Below are positions 23,405 to 36,110 of a stretch of DNA of 64,000 nt, piece after piece; position 1 is the first letter of the stretch, and the number at the start of each line of letters is the position of its first letter. The translations under genes and the position numbers were made by a program. The notes below the pieces were generated by a model, which was not told where the DNA came from, made no database searches, and saw only the letters and a program-made list of their open reading frames with translations. The stretch spans positions 107,163,756-107,227,755 of the forward strand of contig CM063503.1 of NCBI GenBank assembly GCA_032207245.1. Reading direction: 5' to 3'. Source of the stretch: Pardosa pseudoannulata (Eukaryota; Arthropoda; Arachnida; Araneae; Lycosidae).

Positions 23405-24273
23405 TATTCAAATGGAGTATTTAAATTTATATACATTTAAATAAATGTGTACATTTATTTTTCTAACTACAACTGTCTTATAAAAGAGACTTAATGAAAA
23501 GCAAACAGATTTTTTAAATATTTTATTTGATTTTGCTTCTTGACCTTATTCATAGACTTCTGTTTAATTTTACATGAATTTTTTTAAATAAAATTTTTAA
23601 AAGCAATAATTTTCCTCCAATTTAACCATTGTTGTCGCTAACACTGTTGTTGAACTTTACTATATTAACGGAATAAAAAGATTATATATTACATTTAAAT
23701 GTAATTAAAACGTGTACAGATAATGCAAAGTTATATTTTAAAATAATTACATAAACATAAATTTGAAATATTTGTGCATAAATAGTGAACAATAGTAAAT
23801 AGATAAAAGTTAACGAGTCAGTGGAAGTGACTAAGGGAAATGGTCAGCATTTTCAAAGCTTAAAACGCTTTTTAAGGGATGTGAGAAATCAAGCAATGTA
23901 GTAACGAATTTCAAGAGTTTACTGTATTTTCTCCTTTGCTTTATGTGAGCTATTTTTATAATAAAATATCATATCTGTAGTTTTATATATGCATATAGTT
24001 CAACGTTTTAATAAAGTCAATATAAACAAATTTGATATAGATTTTGATAAAAATGGGAGGTAATAAATTATAACAATGTACTATATTTACAAGTCTGTTA
24101 TTTTTTTATCTGTCAAATGTGTTTTATGTAGTATGTAATGCAACGTCATACAGTGACAATAAATATCATACAATCAACTTTTTATAAAAAAAAAAAAATT
24201 ACTTTTATATAAAATACTAAAATATAAAATCAGCCATTCTTAATGATGGGCATAAAGGTAGGATGTTGCTCCT
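23405..24273. other. AT-rich intergenic sequence
   Basis: Nothing recognised. Confidence 0.4.
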
Positions 24274-24400
24274 GGGCTTTAACCCCTCTACTGGCATGAA
24301 TGCACGTAGCCAGTTGGAATCGATTTAAACAGTAGGTCACAGCTTCATTAGCACTCGTGTAGCAAAACAGTAAACCATAGAGCATACAAACAACCGTAGA
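24274..24400 (+). mobile_element. tRNA-derived SINE (family 1), degraded copy
   Basis: Aligns by eye with the copy at 27594-27763 from its B-box region onward: GGCATGAATG, GTAGCC, TTGGAATCG, CAGTAGG, CATTAGC, CTCGTGT and CAAAACAGTA appear in the same order. The B box is ruined and the 5' tRNA head is not recognisable, so it is an old or truncated copy. Confidence 0.7.
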
Positions 24401-25581
24401 GCTTAAGGAGCCTTCTTTCTTAGTTTTGCAATTAGTTCTTTTTTTACAGGTACCTAAAACTGAGAAAAAGAAAAAAAATAATTTTTCACATATAAAAATC
24501 CCACAAAAAAAATTTATAAATGCATTAAAAGTTTAGAAATTTTGAAACATATTCTTTATTCTGGTTCCGAACTCTTCTGCATCAACCGTCTCTACTCAGA
24601 AATATTTGTAATGGAAAACAATTATTTCGTAAATTACCTTTAGCTAAGCACCTAAACTTTTAGGAAAATTAAATGCTACGCCTAATTACAGAAGCTATTG
24701 GCGGTTAATTAGCCCCAGAAACCTTTCGGATAGTTTACAGGGTTCAATTATTTAATAGGACTCAGAAAGCAGTTTTATTTGCGCTCATTACGCTTTTATG
24801 ATTAAGGGGGTTCTTCTAGTAATAATGCAAAAGAATCTTTCAGAAATCACTACCAGAGAATAAGTGGAACAGACAGGTGTTCTTAGATTTTATAGCCCAG
24901 CATTTTTTCTTGCAGTTTCTGTGTCGTAACATTGTTATAGTGATAATAAATATGGATACTTCGAGAAAATATGCTCTCCATTTTATAGACACATTATGAG
25001 AGTGTAGTATCATAGTTTTGTTCTTTTTGGGGAGGAACAAATCATATAAACATTTTCGGCTTATAATAAGATGTCACACAATTGTCTGAGTTTTTTTCAC
25101 TTTGATTCGTGATATCATAGTAGCATTTTACTGCAGATCATAAAAACGACAGATTTATATTGCAAGGAGAACTGAATTCCATTTAGTCGATTTCTATGTT
25201 ATGGGTTATTCTAGGGCAATGCTCTCATTTAAATGCATTGATTTTATTGCTAATAAAAAGTACTTAGACAAGATATAAAATATAGAATTTACAAATACTC
25301 TTTTGTGTAGCAACTTTTTCATATATCAATTTACTAGTTCACTTTTTATAAATAACTTTGAATTAAAACATAGCTAAATTTCAATTCTATTTAAGGGTCA
25401 TAAAGTCATAATATTTTTGTTGTGCAACAAAATTTCTATTATATTCTATACAATAACTTAGAATTAGAAACATATTTAAGTATCATTCGTATATCTCTAT
25501 TTAAAATTTTCTGCAATCTCATGTATATTAAATTTCTGTTTTCTTATATTATCTTTAAAATACTTCTTTATACGATTTTAT
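24401..25581. other. Intergenic sequence, no gene recognised
   Basis: A 66-codon frame at 24840-25040 (-) has no recognisable features. Confidence 0.4.
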
Positions 25582-25585
25582 TTAA

Positions 25586-26187
25586 CCCTTCGAGTGGAAC
25601 ACATCGAGGAAAAAGTCTCCTAAAATACGCTAAATGTTTACTGTGTCAGTGGCCAAAGCGTTCTATGATTTTTTCCTTCACCCTTTGTCTACTAGAATGG
25701 AATGCGGGAAACCCACCCTCATTATTGTCCCTTTACTTCCGGTTATAAATAGATATATAAATAGATATTATAGATTGTTAATTTTTAAAACACATAAAGC
25801 TCGTCAAGTCTCGAAGATCATCCCATAAGAAATAATGGATTCTAAAAGTACAAATAAAAATATTCTTTGAGAGACTTATTTATATTTTTTACGAAAGATA
25901 TCCAAGATATTTAAGTGGTACAGTTAGAGATACATCAGTTACCGCAAATGAAATAATTCGAATTAGAGATTTATAAAGCCATGAAAATCTATCAGCGTCT
26001 TTGTGCCTCAAGTGGTAGGGGTGCAGTTCCTAAACAATAGATCTGATCCTCCTACAGTAAAAGCACTGTCAGAAATGTACAGTACATCTATTTTCAGGGC
26101 GTTTTTGGAGGTAGAAAATTGTATGTGACAACAGCTTTGAAGACATCATCGGTTTGGCGGAATTGTACGTGCAAACCACTTAGAGGA
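25586..26187 (+). mobile_element. TTAA-flanked non-autonomous DNA element (family 2), copy 2
   Basis: This is the homologue of 15213-15834 in the same orientation, again bounded by TTAA (25582-25585 and 26188-26191). Its left end reads CCCTTCGAGTGG and its right end, on the other strand, TCCTCTAAGTGG, sharing the AGTGG core. Compared with copy 1 it carries small insertions and deletions, including a doubled AAATAGATAT stretch near 25745. The frames that overlap it (25422-25748, 25634-25828) cross the element border and are not credible genes. Confidence 0.75.
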
Positions 26188-26191
26188 TTAA

Positions 26192-27593
26192 AATCAGTTA
26201 TTTATTTTAAATAAATGGGGAAATAAAGCACAATGAAATTAATTTTTATTTCATACTCTTAGTAAAATACTGAAGTAATGAAATATTTATCAAATTGGTT
26301 TACATTGAATTGCATAAATCCCCACAATTCAGTTTTAGTCTCTCTTTTCATCTTAAGTTTATTTTTCTAGATATTTTCTTTGTTTCCTTGCAAAAATGCA
26401 TACCTGTAATTGAAATTTAAGAGAAGCGTTAAGATACTACATAATCGTCTATTTTCTTCTCTAACAACCCAGTGTGTAAGGATTACTGCTTATGTCATTC
26501 ATTTCATTTATGGCTTATCAGTCATTGATAATGGTCATAGTCAATAGCTGTACACTAGTAGCTGTCAATAGCTGTACACTATTAGTCCAAGTACACTAAT
26601 ACATTTTGACTTTAAAATAGTTTTAAGTTATAGTTGTAAATAATGATGCTTCAGAAATTTAATATAAAAAAATACATGTTGTGTACATAAAACACCTTTT
26701 ATACCACAAAGCATTAAATACAATTGATGTTCAGTAATTATCTAACTTATTAACCAAATCAAGCCAAAATAAAAGTCTTGGGATATTTTATATGTCCTAA
26801 ATATATTGATAAGGAAATTAATGATAATCAGCAGTAGTTTTATTTTAGCTTTAGCAGAAGGAAGGCTGAACTTCTTGTTGAAATTATTCGCTGATTTATA
26901 TTCTATGAAATTCCTGATAATTTATCTACAATAAGCAAAGTGATGCATACATTTATCTACATTAATTTAATTGCATTGTCTTAAAATATTTGAAATCAAG
27001 AAATAAGTGAAAAAGGTGAGCAATTGATTGCAATTTGTATAAATATATAAAAATAATTATAAATACTAAAATATATTTATCATGGGTGAATGTAATTAAT
27101 GCGTTTATAATTCGGAAATTAATAAGGGCTCTGTGAGAGCATGATGAAATAAAAAATGTGTGTGTGTAGGTATTTGTGTTGCAATTATCACTTAAAAGTT
27201 AGACTGAAACTGGATTTTCATTTAATCTTTATTTATTTTTCAAGGTATTCAACTATAGTATGGAATGTTTCTTATGCTTAATTCCCTACAAAAATTCCCT
27301 ACAAATATATTTCAGAAAAAATGAACATATTTAAGGAGTAAAGAGTCTTTAAATATGGTTTATTAAAGATTGTATTTTAACATAATTTTTTACACAGTTA
27401 TAAATAATGTTTTCCATAAAATACATAAGGCATTAAATCTATACAAAATAAATTTTTATTAAAAATATCGATTTTTATAGGTATGTAGTCTGGCTAGATT
27501 CTTTAAAAATGCTATCGCTGTATTCTGTATTATGAACTGCCTTAATGTTATACTGCAGTTTTAAATTATATTCAGAATTCTAACCGAGTATGG
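26192..27593. other. Intergenic; small direct repeat at 26541-26581
   Basis: TCAATAGCTGTACACTA occurs twice with a 24-bp period (26541-26557, 26565-26581). A short GT run lies near 27158. No gene was recognised. Confidence 0.5.
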
Positions 27594-27763
27594 GCCGAAC
27601 GCTGGTCGATTGGTTAGGGCGCTGACCGTCGGTACCGGAGTTTCTGGGTTCGAATCCCACTACGGCATGGATGGTTGTAGCCGTTTGGAATCGGCTTTAA
27701 GCAGTAGGCCCCGGTCTCATTAGCCCTCGTGTGCAAAACAGTAGACTGTAGCGCTCCAAACCA
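27594..27763 (+). mobile_element. tRNA-derived SINE (family 1), best-preserved copy
   Basis: The first 75 bases fold roughly like a tRNA: an acceptor GCCG...CGGC, a D-arm with A-box-like TGGTCGATTGG, and a perfect B box GGTTCGAATCC at 27647-27657. A SINE-specific body follows (GTAGCCGTTTGGAATCGG, then GTAGGCCC, CTCATTAGCCCTCGTG, CAAAACAGTAG). Four other copies or relics share the body, so it is a mobile repeat and not a tRNA gene. No A-rich tail or clear target duplication was found. Confidence 0.8.
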
Positions 27764-29492
27764 TACTAACATATGTAACATAGTATGGAATGTCCCTTGA
27801 GTTAATTACATTTTATCATTCTACAAGTTAATCAGTTATTTTTAATTGTACAATAATTAAACCATATTTTTAATTTTATTGTATATCACGGTCTATAAAA
27901 TAACTTTCTAACTTCTTCTTTTATATTTGTATACGGTCTCAGATATATATTAATAAATAATATTCTATTGCATAGCTTTTATAGAATTACTTTTACCTTA
28001 ATTTCGATTCATCTAAATGAATAATTTACATTTGTGTATATAAAGTATTATAAGTATTTTCTTATTTTGTTATATAACATACCCTGTAAATTTATTTTCT
28101 AGAATTGTAAAGTAAGAAAATAGTGTTAATTCGATAAAATAATAATTGAATTGCAATAATTATATTGGGTTTTTAAGGTGTAAGAATAGTTCGATATTTT
28201 TGGCACAAAATAATTCTTATTTTCAGTAAGTTATGCCATTTTATGCCAAAGGAATTTTGCCCTCTTTAATTATCCGAGTATCTTTATGGTATCATTTTCA
28301 TAAAAATGCCCAGTTTCCTAAATTCATGTAACATTAAAATACAATATTTCGTCTTTTTTTAAATTTTCTATTCCATTCCTACTTTATGTTAACAGTATTA
28401 TAAAAGTTTTAGAAGGATTTTAAAAGAATGTAGTTTTTTGAAATCTTCAGTTCACGTCTGAAGTATGGATTTTTGTATACATTGTATTTTATTTTTTAAT
28501 ATTTTAGAAATAAAACACCACCATGACTAAATAAAATTAAAAATACTGATTGATATACTTCATGCCTATATAAAATAAAAATTGGGATATGTTTTAATCA
28601 TTATTTAATTAATTCATTTATTGCCGCAAAGTAATAAAAATGTAAGGGTTGCTTATAAAAGTGAGACTGATACAAAATACAGAAAGTTATTCCTATGGTC
28701 CTATTCAGTTGAAAATGTTTTTTTACAAAATGTGAAAGACATAGGTTCTATGAGAAATTTTAACAGTCATTTAAGAGATTGGAGGAATTTCTTTTGGTTT
28801 TGAGGTTGTTTGAATTGGTAAGACATTTATGGAAAGTGCATTTGGATGAAAGAAAATGAATCTATGCTTATAAAAAAAGTCAGGATGCAGAACGGTTTAA
28901 AAATAAAAACGTAATAAAGGAAAAGTGTTTTGATATTTTCCCTCTTTCATCAAAAACATACAATTATATTTTCTTTTCAAAGTTTGGATTTATATTTAAA
29001 CATAAATCTTGAACTACACATGAAGTATTTAAAAAAATAAATTTTTTTTCTTTTAATGTAGAATAAAATTGCTATTTCATGTGCCATTTAAATTTTATAG
29101 TAAATTTTACGTCGTTTTGTGTAGTCATGTTTATTCAGAGCCAATATTTTTTATTATTTATAAAACTATTTGTGAAAATTAAGATGTGTTACTTAGTTCC
29201 ATGCAGGTAGATTGAAAAGTTGGCATGCAAAGAAACATAACCTTTGGGAAGGGACCGCGACATATGCTGTCTAACTCCTAAGTTATTTCTACTGAGGGGC
29301 ACTGGACAGTTTTGGATTACACTGAGGGGAAGAAGCTATTTTGACCGCCTTATCAGGGGAGGGTGGAGAAAGGTATTGTAACTCTGTCTTGGGGAGGGGA
29401 CTAATGACCATTAGCAGCACAAAAGTGGATTTCCTCTGTGTTTAGTCATACGGCAGTTGGGGTGACTTATCTTCTCTTCACCTTCAGCATCG
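27764..29492. other. Intergenic; 29.2-29.5 kb is probably LINE 3' UTR
   Basis: Most of it is plain AT-rich DNA. The last 270 bp are GC-richer and lie directly downstream, on the - strand, of the broken reverse transcriptase end, so they are likely the element's 3' untranslated region. The 60-codon frame at 28621-28803 is unassigned. Confidence 0.45.
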
Positions 29493-29955
29493 CTACAGTC
29501 TGGTGCAAGCCAAGGCTTTCTCTGTCTGCTTCCTCCAAACGGCACGACTTTTTGCTCGGTTTCTAAATCTATTAATACCCAAAATCTTCAAATCTTTCTC
29601 CACACCTTGTTGCTGGTCTACCTCTTCTTCTTGTACCCTCAATCTTTGAAAAAGTTAAATTTTTAACTTGGTCCAAATCTGCTCTTCTGAATACATGTCC
29701 CAGCCATCTAATTCTGTTGTATTTAATAACTCTTAAGATGTTAGGTTGTCTGTATTTAGTATATAATTCATGGTTATATAAACCTCTCCATGTATTATTT
29801 TCCTTTACTGCTCCAAATATTGACCGAAGGATTTTTCTTTCAAAAATAAGTAGCATATTTTCTTCTGCTTTGATAATTGCCTATGTCTCACTGCCATATA
29901 AAATGGTCGGTCTTATAAGGATTTTGTATAGGTTTAACTCATCGTAGCGTTTTAG
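29493..29955 (-). pseudogene. Non-LTR retrotransposon ORF2 C-terminus (5'-truncated, dead)
   Basis: Read on the - strand, the fragment contains LYKILIRPTILYGSET, then the ENNTW, YNHELY, RIRWLGHV and EGTRRRGRP blocks that mark the end of endonuclease/reverse transcriptase proteins of arthropod non-LTR elements. A TAG stop (plus 29881-29883) replaces the Trp normally after YGSET. After the ERFEDFG residues the frame ends, but the expected continuation (LGINRFRNRAKSRAVW) goes on in another frame to a stop at 29493-29495. The RT catalytic core and endonuclease are missing. The 5' break abuts a low-complexity TAGCGTT/TAGCTT stretch (29940-30020). Confidence 0.88.
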
Positions 29956-32900
29956 CTTATCTTAGCGTTCATAGCATTCATAGCGTTATTTAGCTTTTTG
30001 ACTTATCTTAGCATTTTAATATTCTCCTCGTGATGATTTTTACTACTTGCTATTATTCGTGTAATCGTATTTTAATTTCTTTCTAAAACACTTTTTTTTA
30101 TTTAAAATGCATAAAAGGTCCTGGTGTAACTAGACCTTATGTTAGGAAGTATTTCCCACTAAACAAAAAGTAACGTATTGCTAATATGTTTTATGGATTT
30201 TTGAAAGTCTTCATGACATAAAATAAGTTTTATAATAAGCAACCCAGGTGGATGCCAGCCTGATTTCCATTACCGATAATGCAGCTTTATATCTTAATGC
30301 TTAAAACTCTGTTTTTGAGATTATTCCAAATAATGCTTTAAAAAGTAAAGTGGAATATCTAAAATAATTAAGTAGTAAAATAACTAAAAAATTTAATTTT
30401 CAATTGTAATCATTAATCGTGTGTCAAGTGATGTAATACATGACTATAGTAACGAAAGTAGAAATTTTGTTGCAAAATATGTAGAAAAAGGTTTGAAATG
30501 ATGTAACATGTGTCCACAGTAATCGTTAATAATATCCGGCTTCCACGTATAATAGTGAAATTGTCAATAAAAATTTGCTTATAATACTTATATAATTTTC
30601 ACTTCACTAATAATTGAATATTTTGCATTTATATAATAACAATCATTTTGTAATAAAACTTAGATGAAAGTACCTTAAATACTAACAAAAAATGAAGAGA
30701 TACAAAAAAGTATTTCTATAAAAGGGGAAACAATTCACATTGTTGCATTTCAACAGAGTCTGACTAAGATACTTCTTGTTTAGGAACTAATCCATTTTCC
30801 CCCCTCCTGTCCTAATTTATAACAAAAAGAAAGCTAATAGAATAACTATATTTATATAAAAATTATAAAATTAAATTGGGGCCCATTTCTGCTTCATTTT
30901 ATTTCAATTTTCATCTATATTTACAAATATAAAACCGCTGAATTAGAATCTATTGAATTACAATTATAAAATTGGTGAATTATCATCCATCAACTTCTCC
31001 CCCTCTCTTAAAAGTGTTGGATGAATTAGTGAAAAAGAAGAAAATCAAGCAAAAATGTCAATTAAAAAATTACATTTGTAGATTCAAATGTTATATGTTA
31101 TTCTTTTGAACACAAATTTGCTTAGTTTCTTTTAATTTCCATTCTAAGTACTAGTTCAACAACAAAAATTCCTAAAGTGTAAAATATAATTAATTTCGAT
31201 TTTAATAACATTTTTCTTTTAAAAGGATTTAAATCTTTCATATCAAGCTGATACGAATCAAGTAAGTCTGATAAAAGAAAATTATTTCAATAAAATAGGA
31301 TGCCGATTGTTAAAAAAAATTTCATACTACTCATTGTATGTATATAAAACAAGATTATACTGTATAAAGTTTTGTTCTCAACGTTTTCGTGCTCAGTTTA
31401 TTTCTCTAGCGATTTTTTACGTATAAAGCAGTGTTATATGCACAACATTCCTTTTCATTAATCTTTGCAAATAAATTCGGTTTGATGTAATTAATCTGCT
31501 TTCTAGTTTTATTTTTCATTTTCAAAACCATTCTTTATTCTTTATTCTTCAGTATGCCAATTTCGGTAAAAGCATGAATAATTCCACAAAACCCTGAACA
31601 TGGGTGGGGAAAACTATTGCTTCACAAACATTACAAACGGGGAGGCGGGCTTCGACCACTGAAGAACTTCCCATAGGTAGTAACTAGTTCAACGATATTT
31701 CCCCCCCCCCCCGCAAAATCAGAGCGACTCATAGGAACTTCACAGGAGACCTTTTGAAAAGGATAATGAGCCCAATTACAGTACATTTATTATTAATAGA
31801 AAATGAGATAATACATTACAGCAACTTTTTTCTATTTCCATGATAAAAATGAATTTGATTGCAGATAGATAGGTATAAATATTTGTTAGGACAAAAGGTA
31901 ATTCTTTATAGTTTTATTGCACATTTATTTCAAAATTTAGCATGAAATGCAATATATATTTGCCACTGCTATGACAGAAATACTTCGAAATTCATTATCG
32001 TACAAGAAAATTAACATTATGTGTTCATTAGTAGCAGATAATGTATTCATTTTTGCCCTTTTCTGCAACTTTCAAAGTTACCAATTGAGAAGATCAAGGT
32101 AATTATGCAGGAAATCCTTAGAGCTTGACCCAAGGCGATTCAAATGCTCACGAAACAAAATTTAAGTCTTGAGAAAAAATTGTCATAAATTCTTTTATGC
32201 TTAAAAATAATTTCCAAAATGGGAAGATAACTTTTAGTCGTTAGTTATGATTGATGATGACTTAAATTGCTTGTAGTTAATGTCTAATGAGCCAATGCTT
32301 TACTGTTTAGAAAATACGCTTAAAAAATAAAATAGCCTTTAGGATAACACTTGGGAGGCATTTCATTCCACTGAGTGATTAAAAAGAACAATGGATTTTC
32401 ATCATTAATGACTGAAGTGTCGTTTTCATAATAAGATCACTCTGTACTACGAAAATTAATGATCATTTATATGGGTTGAGAAACATTTCTTTGTGTTGTT
32501 CACTGCTAGTAATTTTCTCCAAGCGAATAAGTTTATATAACACGTTTTCTTAATTAGGGTAAAATTACCTTTTTTTAAGAATTTAAAATTCATCTAAAGG
32601 TAGCTCTATGTTCGGAATGATCAGTATTAGGGATAATTAATTATAACTTAAGTGAAATATTTCTTTTTGTAAGCACTTCACTTCATTTATCACGGCAGCT
32701 TACAAATCAATATTTTAAAATATTTCTCTTAAAAAATAAATAGAAATATTTAAGATATTTGACGAACAAGTTACTACAAGTGGTAATGATTGAAATTTGA
32801 CAGTTTATTTTGATTATGACTTCAGTACAGCCATGGAATTTTTAAAAGAATAATATATTCATAAACCTTATTAATATTCCTTCATATTGACTGTTTTGAA

Positions 32901-34852
32901 TATTTAATTTTCTTATAATAATGTTTAGGCTGTTAATGCAAAAGCAGTTACACTTTTAATGTAAAATATAATTATTCATTCCTCCATACGTTCTTTAGTT
33001 GAAAATTCTGTACTTGCATCCCTTTTAAAATCAATGTCTTCTTTTTTTCTACATATATGATATCTGTTAAACTTTAGAAAAAATTTATAATCTGTATCAC
33101 AAATATTCATAAAATATGCTTTTCGTAAAAATAATAATAGTGAAAAAATAATAAGTGTTTGAAATATGGAAGGAATCCAGACCTTTCAGTAATTTACTAC
33201 GAAATTTTATAATACATTTTTGATTGGTACTTTTTTTCTAATATACTGATAGAAATCAAGATCTGTTAAACGTTATTTTCGGTTTTTATTTATATCTTCT
33301 TAATATAATTGTAGAAGGCTATTGTTCTCATGGATATAAAACTTTCCATTTCCTTATTTATTTAACAAACTAGCTAAAAATTCCAATTTATACACTAACT
33401 CATATTTGTAATAATTACTCGATACAAAGAAAAATATGTGTAAGAATGTGTAAAAGATGGGTGTCTTTAAATATTCTATATTTTTAACCTTTTAAAGCAA
33501 GGTGTATTACAGATTAAATTATGTTAAAATTACTTCCAAACGCATTTTGTTTGAGCAATACTTTAATCTTTTTTCGACTCTAATATTTAATTTTTGGATG
33601 ATAGAAAGAAAGTTAAATTTGACATGCTGCGAATTCACGTCGTATAATTTGTTAGAATTCATGAGACTATTTAGTAAGAAGGACCATAAAGCTCTTCGTT
33701 TAAGTAAGTCATTGAATACAAAACAGTATTTTAAGAATTCTTAACAGAATGCACCATTTAAAATATGGACTGAATTAAACTAGCAAGAAACTTAATAAAC
33801 TCTAATGTGATATCTTAGACGCTTTATTTCACAAGGAATTTTTTAAACCTTTTCCCCCAAGTTTTAAAGTGGTTTACCTAATGCCACTTTTGAAATTAAA
33901 TTTTTTAAATTAATTTTCTCCAAGCTTTGTTTCTTTGAAATCGAGCATTATTTTTCAGCATAGCTGAAAAACATTAAGGAAAAACAGAATATGTATCTTT
34001 CTGTTGCTAAAGTTTCTTAAACAGTATTTTTAAACATGGCTAGGTATTTATTAAAATGCTTTATCTCTAAACTTCGGCATTACATTAAAAGATAAATTAA
34101 ACAGTTTATTATAAGATAAATAATTCTTTAAGTATGAAATATTGCCCTGTAACATATATAATTTTCTGTGGGTAAATCAAATGTAACAAAAGAATATTTC
34201 CCATTATATTTACTTGCATTTGGCCCTGAAATTTTCTGTACCATATAGTGTCAAATATAATAATATTTTTTTTAATTGTGGCTTTTAAAGTCACTGTAAA
34301 CTAATTTATATGAATTGCTTCATGAAATACAAATATCAATTACTTTAACATTCTTAAAAATTAAACAATTTATGAATATATTTATTACATCACTGGCATG
34401 ACTAATTTTAATGATATATTTTAAGCAAGTTCACGCATATTAAGTATAAATTAGATAATTCACACTTATTTCCTATTCTGCTTATGTTCTTGTAAAAACA
34501 GACACCTCTTAGATGTCGACTGCACGTATTTGAGTCATTGGTCAAAATCAATACAAGAATTGAGACTAATAAAGATTTATTAGGGGAAATGGTGTTTTAT
34601 TTTTCAAAAAAATACCGCTTCGTTAGTTTCTACAACAGTGTAATTAACCAAGTGTATATAAATAGTAAATTTTAGATACAGAAATAGCGAATACCATTCA
34701 ATAAAAAAATTAAACCTTCAAAAAAAAAAATAATGTTATAAAATTTTTCAGTCATAAATATGTCCTTTCTTTTAACAGCAAATATTTAGTTTTGTTATCT
34801 ACATAAAACTATCAATTTAGGAATGAAAAATCTAACTGCTTTTATTTATCGA
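29956..34852. other. Long intergenic stretch, no gene recognised
   Basis: It contains a run of 12 C (31701-31712) within a GC-richer patch (about 31590-31750) and otherwise AT-rich DNA. Frames at 33502-33744 and 34109-34294 show no known motif. Confidence 0.4.
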
Positions 34853-35492
34853 CTAGCCTATAGCACGCCATATGACGGAATCAGTAAAATTTTTAATTTT
34901 CCAGAATTGTAAAGAACCCTATGTGGCAGGTAAAAAAATGGTTTGTTTTTTTGAATTAAATTTATCTTTCAACAAAAATAGTGGATTAAAATTATCACAT
35001 ATGTACGCAATCTATTTTTTAAGCCAAATATAAAAGAAAATTATTTACGCAATATAGTGATAACACGTATGGAAATATGCAGACGATGTTTAAATAATAT
35101 AAAATAAATGATTAAATGAGAGGATTAAAGGAATGCCCTCATAACGCTAGAAAAAAAATTATTATTTTTACCTATTTATTATGTGATAAATTGATAAATT
35201 TAATAACCTGCTCTTAAAATGGGACTTGATATAATGGCATTAAACGCTCGAAAAGGGGGATGGGGTGGATTTCGAATGTTTTAAAGACGACAGTATTTTT
35301 CACTGTGATATGAAGCTTACTCATACCACTTTATTTTATAGAATCGGATCTATAGTGTAAGAAATGATAAACCTGACTCGCTTTCAGTTTTGCTAACCCT
35401 AACGCATCAAAAATCCAATATGGATGCTCTATCCATTCCAAGTCCAAATAAATTCGAGGACAGACGAACAGATAACTTAGGCTATTATTACG
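34853..35492 (+). mobile_element. Composite dispersed repeat, copy A
   Basis: It matches, in the same order but opposite orientation, segments of 56006-57235: first the GTAAAATTTTTAATTTT block, then AACAAAAATA, a long diverged stretch, GGATTAAAGGAATG, CATTAAACGCTCG, and finally a tail ending GACAGACGAACAG and CTATTATT. Relative to copies B and C it has an extra segment of about 100 bp between 35278 and 35377. No protein motif was found, so the class is unknown. The 62-codon frame at 35390-35578 runs off its end and is not credible. Confidence 0.65.
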
Positions 35493-35727
35493 TTACGAGA
35501 AGAAAGTTTAAGGATAGAAAACATGAAATGTTTATGTGGCCAGGGACATCCGTAAAGCATGTGAATTTAATAAAATAAAAACAATAAAAATTATAAAAAT
35601 TGAAAAAATAGTAAAAATATATTTTAAAAATAGTAAAAAAACTTTAAAAATAATAAACCAACTTTAGGATTAATATTTAAAAAAAAACAGAAAATATTAA
35701 ATTAATTAGGCATTTAAAAAATTGACT

Positions 35728-35803
35728 GCATAGGGAACAGAACCATTAACCGAGAAATACTACGATTAAAAAGGCAGACACTCTACCAAACGGACCATAC
35801 CTG
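35728..35803 (-). mobile_element. tRNA-Lys-like SINE head (relic)
   Basis: On the - strand the string TGGTCCGTTTGGTAGAGT (A box, plus 35786-35797) is followed by CTTTTTAATC, resembling the Lys anticodon loop, and by a B box GGTTCTGTTCC (plus 35734-35744). The acceptor arms do not pair well, so it is not a working tRNA gene. A/T-rich sequence continues in the downstream direction. It is probably a third SINE type, lying between copies A and C of the composite repeat. Confidence 0.45.
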
Positions 35804-35911
35804 CACATGTTGGACAATGATTACAGTATATAAGGGTCGAATAAAAACATACCAGAAGTTAAAATATTACGCTCCGCCCTTGATATCCTATCAAGAATAA
35901 ATTTAGTAAAG

Positions 35912-36110
35912 AATAAGAGGGAGAATAAGGATTGAAATAATAGCATTAAACGCTCGAAAAAGAAGGATGGGGTGGATTTCGAACTCGCTTTGAATTTTGC
36001 TAACCCTAAATCATAAAAAATCCAATATGGATGCCTGTATCCATTCCAGGTACAACCGCTTCATAAATTCGCGGACAGACGGACAGACACCTTAGGATAT
36101 TATTATATAG
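35912..36110 (+). mobile_element. Composite dispersed repeat, copy C (3' part)
   Basis: It shares with copy A the CATTAAACGCTCG, GGGGTGGATTTCGAA, AATCCAATATGGATG and CCATTCCA blocks and the ending GCGGACAGACGGACAGACAC...TATTATTATATAG. It lacks copy A's 100-bp insertion and the upstream half, so it is truncated at its 5' side. Confidence 0.65.

Noticed and set aside
27594..27668. Candidate functional tRNA gene
   Set aside because: The B box is perfect, but the same sequence continues into a 95-bp body shared with four other copies and the cloverleaf is imperfect, so it is a SINE head.
31701..31712. Run of 12 C as an element end or G-quadruplex
   Set aside because: It is a single homopolymer without spaced G/C tracts or flanking terminal repeats, so no function can be argued.
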